NCBI GenBank assembly: GCA_947624925.1
Contig: CANQMG010000005.1
Location: 1 to 30,655, forward strand
Length of the DNA stretch: 30,655 nt
Origin: an uncultured Clostridia bacterium
Lineage (GTDB): Bacteria > Bacillota > Clostridia > TANB77 > CAG-508
Direction: 5' to 3'
In this document: positions 26,536 to 30,655 of the stretch, in pieces
Numbering within the stretch: position 1 is the stretch's first letter
How the letters are laid out: every line of letters starts with the position of its first letter
Notes under the pieces: model-generated
What the model saw: the letters and a program-made list of their open reading frames with translations, nothing else
What the model was told of the DNA's origin: nothing
Databases searched by the model: none
Program-made: the position numbers and the translations under genes

Positions 26536-26964
26536 TTATTCAGAAACAACAACGCCCATAGAACGAGCAGTACCTTTAACCATACTCATAGCAGCCTCTA
26601 AAGATGCAGCATTTAAATCTTCCATTTTCTTTTCTGCTATTTCTTTTACTTGTTCCATAGTAATTGTAGCAACTTTATCTCTATTAGGCTTTCCTGATCC
26701 TTTTTCTATTTTTAATGCTTTTTTTATTAATACAGCAACTGGTGGAACTTTTGTTATAAATTCAAATGATTTATCCTTGTATACAGTTATGACAACTGGT
26801 ATTATCATACCTGGTTGATTAGCTGTTCTATCATTAAATTCTTTAACAAATTGCATAATATTTACACCACTTGAACCTAATGCTGGTCCTACTGGTGGAG
26901 CAGGTGTTGCTTTACCAGCCTCTATTTGTAATTTTATTATGTTAGAAATTTCTTTTTCTGCCAT
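26536..26964 (-). CDS. rplK: 50S ribosomal protein L11
   Basis: This 142-aa protein of the GTPase-associated centre has the N-terminal proline-rich PAPPVGPALGSSGVNIMQF segment and the C-terminal RNA-binding domain with the TITMEQVKEIAEKKMEDLNA helix and GTARSMGVVV. Length is normal. AGGAGGCG lies about 11 nt before ATG 26964. It follows nusG after 79 bp. Confidence 0.98.
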   Translation of the reverse strand: MAEKEISNIIKLQIEAGKATPAPPVGPALGSSGVNIMQFVKEFNDRTANQPGMIIPVVITVYKDKSFEFITKVPPVAVLIKKALKIEKGSGKPNRDKVATITMEQVKEIAEKKMEDLNAASLEAAMSMVKGTARSMGVVVSE

Positions 26965-27043
26965 TCTAACTTTTCGCCTCCTTAATTTGTATTTTGTACT
27001 TGTTTTATATATTTTATAAAACTTAAAATACTAAAATTTATTA

Positions 27044-27577
27044 TTATATTTTTTGAACTTGAGCAAATTCTAACTCTACAGGTGTCTCTCTTCCAAACAT
27101 TGAAACTAAAACTTTTACCTTATTCTTTTCTTTATTTATTTCTTGAACAACTCCTATAAAGTTTTCTAATGGACCATTAATTACTTTTACTGAATCATTA
27201 ATATCATAATCTATATTTATTGGCACCTCTTCAAATCCCATATTTCTTATTTCCTCATCTGTTAAAGGAATAGGATCTGTACCTGAACCAACAAAACCTG
27301 TTACACCTCTTGTATTTCTAACAATATACCATGATTGCTCAGTAATAATCATTTTTATAAGTACATAACCTGGAAATACTTTTTTCAAATTAGTTTTTCT
27401 TTTTCCTTCCTTAATTTCAATTTGTTCTTCCATTGGAACAACTATATCAAAGAAAAAATCTTCTAATTCTCTGTTTTTTATTGTTTTTTCTAAGTCTGTT
27501 TTTACCTTGTTCTCATATCCTGAATATGTATGAACAACATACCATCTTGGTATTAAATCATCATTTTTATCAGACAT
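27044..27577 (-). CDS. nusG: Transcription termination/antitermination factor NusG
   Basis: This 177-aa factor binds RNA polymerase and links transcription with other processes. The NGN domain has RWYVVHTYSGYENKVK near the start, PMEEQIEIKEGK and the FPGYVLIKM strand (about 70-78). The C-terminal KOW domain has VKVINGPLENFIGVVQEINKE and ends in AQVQKI. Length and order are canonical. GGAGG precedes ATG 27577, 35 bp behind secE. Confidence 0.98.
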   Translation of the reverse strand: MSDKNDDLIPRWYVVHTYSGYENKVKTDLEKTIKNRELEDFFFDIVVPMEEQIEIKEGKRKTNLKKVFPGYVLIKMIITEQSWYIVRNTRGVTGFVGSGTDPIPLTDEEIRNMGFEEVPINIDYDINDSVKVINGPLENFIGVVQEINKEKNKVKVLVSMFGRETPVELEFAQVQKI

Positions 27578-27612
27578 TTAAGACCCTCCTATTATAGATT
27601 TTATAAGTAGAA

Positions 27613-27969
27613 TTACTGTTCATTACTTTGACTTGAGTCTTGATTATTTTCTGAAGTATTTTGCTCCTCACTTGAATTTGTATCTTCACCTTCTACATCA
27701 CTACTACTATCATCTACAGTATTGTTTTCTTCGGTTGTATTTGTACTCTCAATAACTTCAGCTAATTTATCAATTCTAAATTCATTTAATTTTTCGAAAA
27801 CTAAATCTAGTGTAATTACAATTAATGCAAATATTAATACTATAGTAATAACAGCTGTAGTATTATTAACTAACTGCTTTTTACTAGGCCAAACTACTCT
27901 TTTTAATTCTGCTTTAAAATCTTTAAAAAAGTGTCTTTTATCTTTTTTATTTTTTTCATTCTTTGCCAT
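27613..27969 (-). CDS. secE: Preprotein translocase subunit SecE with long acidic tail
   Basis: SecE is the essential clamp of the SecYEG channel. The first ~70 residues have the SecE core: a basic cytosolic start (KRHFFKDFKAELKRVVWPS, with the conserved WP motif) and one TM helix (about 38-60). Unusually, about 45 residues after the core are a low-complexity tail of Glu, Asp, Asn, Ser and Thr (from about 73 to 118). Typical bacterial single-TM SecE is about 60-75 aa. The tail should be on the outside of the membrane. AGGAGG precedes ATG 27969. Confidence 0.95.
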   Translation of the reverse strand: MAKNEKNKKDKRHFFKDFKAELKRVVWPSKKQLVNNTTAVITIVLIFALIVITLDLVFEKLNEFRIDKLAEVIESTNTTEENNTVDDSSSDVEGEDTNSSEEQNTSENNQDSSQSNEQ

Positions 27970-27993
27970 TTTATTTCCTCCTAAAAAGAGCTA

Positions 27994-28158
27994 TTATTTT
28001 GTTTCTTTATGTGTTGTACGTTTTTTGCAGAATTTGCAATATTTAACTAATTCTAATCTATCTGTATTATTTCTCTTGTTTTTTGATGTCATATAATTTC
28101 TTCTCTTACATTCTGTACATTCTAATATTATATTTTCTCTTGGTCCTTTTGCTGCCAT
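27994..28158 (-). CDS. rpmG: 50S ribosomal protein L33, zinc-ribbon form
   Basis: This short gene encodes 54 aa (MAAKGPRENIILECTECKRR at the start) with two zinc knuckles, CTEC (14-17) and CKFC (41-44), typical of the Cys4 form of L33. The end (CKKRTTHKETK) is also typical. ACGGAGGTG lies before ATG 28158. It heads the rpmG-secE-nusG-rplK-rplA-rplJ-rplL order that is standard in Firmicutes. Confidence 0.97.
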   Translation of the reverse strand: MAAKGPRENIILECTECKRRNYMTSKNKRNNTDRLELVKYCKFCKKRTTHKETK

Positions 28159-28234
28159 ATTATACACCTCCGTAATCTTTTAGGCTATTTTTAAACGATG
28201 TGAGCATATGTCCTTATAAAACATATACTTAAAT

Positions 28235-28263
28235 ATTTTAGCATAATTCGCTTTATATGTCAA
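28235..28263 (-). promoter_or_regulatory. Promoter of the rpmG-secE-nusG ribosomal operon
   Basis: The - strand reads TTGACA (28258-28263), 17 nt, then TAAAAT (28235-28240), about 77 bp before rpmG. The -35 is perfect. The promoter lies inside the 15-bp inverted repeat at 28236-28278. Confidence 0.85.
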
Positions 28264-28278
28264 CGAATTATGCTAAAA
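28236..28278. repeat. Perfect 15-bp inverted repeat overlapping the ribosomal-operon promoter
   Basis: TTTTAGCATAATTCG (28236-28250) and its complement (28264-28278) flank 13 bp. The loop holds most of the -35 box and the left arm holds the -10 box. As RNA from the upstream flavin reductase gene the repeat could be a terminator; as DNA it could be an operator. Confidence 0.75.
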
Positions 28279-28327
28279 ATTTTACCATTTTATTTTAGTT
28301 TTATAAACTATATTTTACTTTTACAAT

Positions 28328-28924
28328 TCACCTATTTTCACGTAACCTATTGTTTCTTATTCTTTTTATTTTTTTAACAGAATATCCAAATTTGCCTATC
28401 TTTTTTCCTAATTTAAAATATCCACCATTTGCATATGCTATTAAACCACATTTAGAAATATCAAAAGCACCTTTAGAATCAATATACTTTTCATCTACAT
28501 TTATAGCTAAAACATCAGCTATAAACATATCATGACTTCCCATTTCTTTTATTTCTTTTACCTTACATTCTATTGAAATAGGAGATTCCTTTATCATTGG
28601 GCACTTTACAAATTTAGCCTTCTCTTTTGTTAATTTTAACTTACTAAATTTATCAATATTCTTTCCAGATTTAACTCCACACCAATCAGTTGCATATTTT
28701 AAATTTTCATTTGTTAAATTAATAACAAACTCACCACTTGACTTAATAATATCATAAGAATATCTTTCTTTTCTAACAGATATATATACCATTGGAGGAT
28801 TTGTGTTTAATATTCCTGTCCATGCAACAGTAATAATATTAGATTTCTCCATTGAACCACAACTAACCATAACAGCAGGTAGAGGATATATAAATGTACC
28901 TGGCTTCCAAGTAATTTTACTCAT
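28328..28924 (-). CDS. Flavin reductase-like/flavoredoxin family protein
   Basis: The 198-aa protein has an FMN-binding split-barrel fold. Signs are the opening KPGTFIYPLPAVMVSCG, NIITVAWTGILNTNPPMVYISVRKERYSYDII, FVINLTNENL and the DWCGVKSGKNIDKFSK segment. Family members bind FMN and reduce flavins or act as electron carriers (flavoredoxin). I choose ATG 28924, with AGGTG 6 nt upstream; the in-frame GTG at 28933 is part of that site. The ATG overlaps the last codons of the DUF5662 gene by 8 bp, so translation is coupled. The partner redox system is not in the window. Confidence 0.9.
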   Translation of the reverse strand: MSKITWKPGTFIYPLPAVMVSCGSMEKSNIITVAWTGILNTNPPMVYISVRKERYSYDIIKSSGEFVINLTNENLKYATDWCGVKSGKNIDKFSKLKLTKEKAKFVKCPMIKESPISIECKVKEIKEMGSHDMFIADVLAINVDEKYIDSKGAFDISKCGLIAYANGGYFKLGKKIGKFGYSVKKIKRIRNNRLRENR

Positions 28925-29318
28925 GTTTTTCACCTGTCTTATAATCTAATTTAAATTCTTTTAATATAGGTAAAATTTTATCTTCTAAATGAGGATAAAA
29001 TTTATATAAGATATCATAAGCATTTAACTGTTTATCTGGCTTTGTAAATCTAGCACATTCCCAATCTATTATCATTTCTATATAATCATTTCTATTCTTT
29101 TTTATGCTATTATCATGATGTCTAGCAGTTTTTCTATGAAAATTTTTTACACTTTTAAATGGCAAAAAATTATATAGAATTACTTTATCTAAATCATGAA
29201 CTATTGACCTCCAAGTATTTTTGCCTAATAATTGTTTTTCAATTTTTTTAAATGCCTTTCTATGTTCAATTGTATATTTAATTGCATTTAAATTATCTTT
29301 TCTATTTTTTAATATCAC
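28917..29318 (-). CDS. DUF5662 family protein
   Basis: This 133-aa protein fits the DUF5662 family in its spacing of His and Asp motifs: IEHRKAF near 18-24, IVHDLDK near 39-45, a FHRKTARHHDNS motif near 60-71, and a C-terminal WECARFTKPDKQLNAYDIL segment. The many His/Asp residues recall metal-dependent HD-like sites, but no activity is known. The start is GTG 29318, which directly follows the TAA of the upstream gene; AAGGAG lies 9 nt before it inside that gene. It overlaps the flavin reductase start. Confidence 0.75.
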   Translation of the reverse strand: MILKNRKDNLNAIKYTIEHRKAFKKIEKQLLGKNTWRSIVHDLDKVILYNFLPFKSVKNFHRKTARHHDNSIKKNRNDYIEMIIDWECARFTKPDKQLNAYDILYKFYPHLEDKILPILKEFKLDYKTGEKHE

Positions 29319-30239
29319 TTATCTTAACTCCTTATACATATCAAAGTAATCAGGTGGATCTTCAGATATATCTTCGTCTCTTCCTTGCGTTCTGAATACT
29401 TTAGACATATGAGTACATTCTGGATTAAAAAATCTTTTCCATTTTCCATCTATTTTTTTTGGTTCACCCACATAACCATTAGTATATTTATTTGCAAATT
29501 CAACCGCCTCGTCAGATAAAAGTTCATTTAAAACAAAATCTCTATATTCCTTGTCATTCAGTAACATTTTACTATCAATCCTTGTTTTAAAACGTTGCCT
29601 TTTCATTTTATTTTCAGTTTCCTCACTTTTATTTATATGAGACATATATTGTAATGGTCTGTTATCTTCTTGTTTCTTAATAGTAGGCGATGTAATTTCA
29701 GATTTAATATAAAATTCATTTCTAAAAGAATCTAAATCAGCAAAAATATCCATTCTATTATGTAATGAATTTATAATGATATTCGATTCTATTTGATTTT
29801 TAAATTGTTTTTCAAATCTTTCAGCTTCAATTCTAGCTTTAATAAATTCATATTCTAATTGATTCTGTCCAATAGGGAAAATTTCTTGATCATTATCTCT
29901 ATTTTTACTTTTTTCATCATTAAATTTTCTTATTTCATCTTTAAGAATACTTCTAGATTCTTCATTTGAAATTAACATATAACAAAATTTAATTACTCTT
30001 ATATTATTTTCAATTTCTACTCTTTTATCAGGATCAGCATTAGATAAATCATTATTACGAGCTTCAATTAACTTTTCACAATTATTTTTAAGCTTAGCAT
30101 CAAAATCTAAACTTGAATCATATGATTCAGGTGTAAGGATATTTAATGTGTTATAAATAAAAGATTCATTCAACATTGTTCCATTAGGTAAATATGATTT
30201 TAATAATTTAAGTATATCAGTTACAGTTATATTTTCCAT
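29319..30239 (-). CDS. Hypothetical protein, 306 aa
   Basis: I recognise no family. The protein is charged and helical for about 150 residues, with a likely coiled coil around FIKARIEAERFEKQFKNQ. A basic linker (NKMKRQRFKTRI) comes next, and then a distinct C-terminal segment, YTNGYVGEPKKIDGKWKRFF followed by NPECTHMSKVFRTQG, which looks conserved and contains the only Cys near a His. There is no signal peptide or TM helix. It is the first gene of a tight operon with DUF5662 and the flavin reductase. A ribosome site AAAGGAG and a promoter lie upstream, right after the rRNA terminator. Confidence 0.6.
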   Translation of the reverse strand: MENITVTDILKLLKSYLPNGTMLNESFIYNTLNILTPESYDSSLDFDAKLKNNCEKLIEARNNDLSNADPDKRVEIENNIRVIKFCYMLISNEESRSILKDEIRKFNDEKSKNRDNDQEIFPIGQNQLEYEFIKARIEAERFEKQFKNQIESNIIINSLHNRMDIFADLDSFRNEFYIKSEITSPTIKKQEDNRPLQYMSHINKSEETENKMKRQRFKTRIDSKMLLNDKEYRDFVLNELLSDEAVEFANKYTNGYVGEPKKIDGKWKRFFNPECTHMSKVFRTQGRDEDISEDPPDYFDMYKELR

Positions 30240-30277
30240 TTCTATATTTCTCCTTTAACTAAATTTTAAACAAATAC

Positions 30278-30306
30278 ATTATAACATATAAAAAAGGAAA
30301 GTACAA
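30278..30306 (-). promoter_or_regulatory. Promoter of the 306-aa/DUF5662/flavin reductase operon
   Basis: The - strand reads TTGTAC (30301-30306), 17 nt, then TATAAT (30278-30283) with an extended TGT upstream, 38 bp before ATG 30239. It overlaps the right-hand part of the rRNA terminator hairpin. Confidence 0.65.
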
Positions 30307-30345
30307 TATATTTTTTAACTTTATACTCTACTTTCCTTTTTTATA
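30287..30345 (-). terminator. Terminator of the rRNA operon
   Basis: A perfect 17-bp stem (TATAAAAAAGGAAAGTA 30287-30303 with its complement 30329-30345) and a 25-nt loop lie 35 bp past the 5S gene. The distal arm ends in TTTTTT on the - strand. Confidence 0.75.
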
Positions 30346-30379
30346 ATTTTTAATTTATTAAATAAATACAAATAAAAAT

Positions 30380-30496
30380 CTGGCAACGACCTATCTTTCC
30401 AGCAGGGATTCCCACAAGTATTTTCGGCACTATAGAGCTTAACTTCTGTGTTCGGTATGGGTACAGGTGTTTCCTCTATGTCTTCGTCACCAGAAA
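30380..30496 (-). rRNA. rrf: 5S ribosomal RNA
   Basis: The - strand begins near CTGGTGACGAAGACATAGAG and ends TCGTTGCCAG, with the typical CCATACCGAACACAGAAGTTAAG core (positions about 30428-30455). The ends pair as expected (CTGGTGACG with CGTTGCCAG). Length is about 117 nt. Exact ends are within a few bases. Confidence 0.95.
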
Positions 30497-30587
30497 TGTT
30501 CGTATGCTTCTTCTTTCGCACACTCAAAAATACATAGATATATCTTCTTTCCACTTTCAGAACTTCCCGTCTTTTTTTTCCTTCTTG

Positions 30588-30655
30588 GTTAAGCCCTCGA
30601 TTTATTAGTATTGGTCAGCTCAATACATTACTGTACTTACACCTCCAACCTATCT
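30588..30655 (-). rRNA. rrl: 23S ribosomal RNA, 3' end (partial)
   Basis: The - strand sequence at the window edge (GGAGGTGTAAGTACAG, then TTGAGCTGACCAATACTAAT and CGAGGGCTTAACC) matches the universal 23S 3' end. The rest lies outside the window. A spacer of about 90 bp with no tRNA gene separates it from 5S. Confidence 0.95.

Noticed and set aside
30321..30554. A 77-codon open frame on the - strand
   Set aside because: It runs through the 5S rRNA gene and is a chance frame.
1..30655. CRISPR arrays, insertion sequences, prophage or tRNA genes
   Set aside because: No direct-repeat arrays, transposase or integrase motifs, or tRNA cloverleaf sequences were seen in the window.

Overview
The window is AT-rich and comes from a low-GC, endospore-forming, anaerobic Firmicute, most likely a member of the Clostridia. 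The evidence is a Ger(x)C germination lipoprotein, a flavodiiron protein with rubredoxin, FeoB, sortases with an LPKTG protein, cohesin and dockerin modules, and strong AGGAGG ribosome binding sites. Species cannot be named from the sequence.

Layout. 1-1065 (+): 3' part of a gerAC-type gene and a 54-aa two-helix membrane protein. 1079-7161 (-): an acyl-CoA synthetase-like enzyme with its own promoter, then sortase 1, a Ca2+-type P-ATPase and truB. 7341-12734 (-): a cell-surface cluster with an LPKTG-anchored cohesin-like protein, sortase 2, a dockerin-bearing glucosaminidase and a membrane-anchored cohesin-like protein. 12909-15821 (-): an MFS transporter and a 483-aa protein of unknown function. 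15932-17258 (-): flavodiiron protein and rubredoxin, divergent from feoB (17411-19556, +). 19618-24235 (-): folC and a large MacB/FtsX-type ABC protein. 24491-28158 (-): rpmG-secE-nusG-rplK-rplA-rplJ-rplL with an L10 leader. 28328-30239 (-): flavin reductase, a DUF5662 protein and an unknown protein. 30287-30655 (-): the end of an rRNA operon (23S 3' end, 5S, terminator).

Main discovery. Four genes (feoB, the ABC protein, sortase 2 and the glucosaminidase) are each broken by one extra base. In all four the break is an in-frame CGG codon. Skipping its C restores the frame, and the next codon read is a glycine codon GGN. The restored glycines fall in conserved motifs: FeoB NWPGKT, the ABC Walker A GQSGCGKT, sortase NEIGN and glucosaminidase VSGFEG. 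I read all genes for CGG by eye. Across roughly 9,260 codons I found in-frame CGG at these four places and nowhere else, while out-of-frame CGG is common. The other Arg codons CGT, CGC, CGA, AGA and AGG are all used in frame. This one-to-one match, on both strands, points to systematic +1 recoding at CGG, perhaps because no tRNA reads CGG as Arg, rather than four unrelated errors or pseudogenes.

A second system is the compact non-cellulosomal cohesin-dockerin-sortase cluster. It could dock a peptidoglycan hydrolase onto membrane- or wall-anchored cohesins. Two of its genes (sortase 2 and the hydrolase) depend on the CGG shift.
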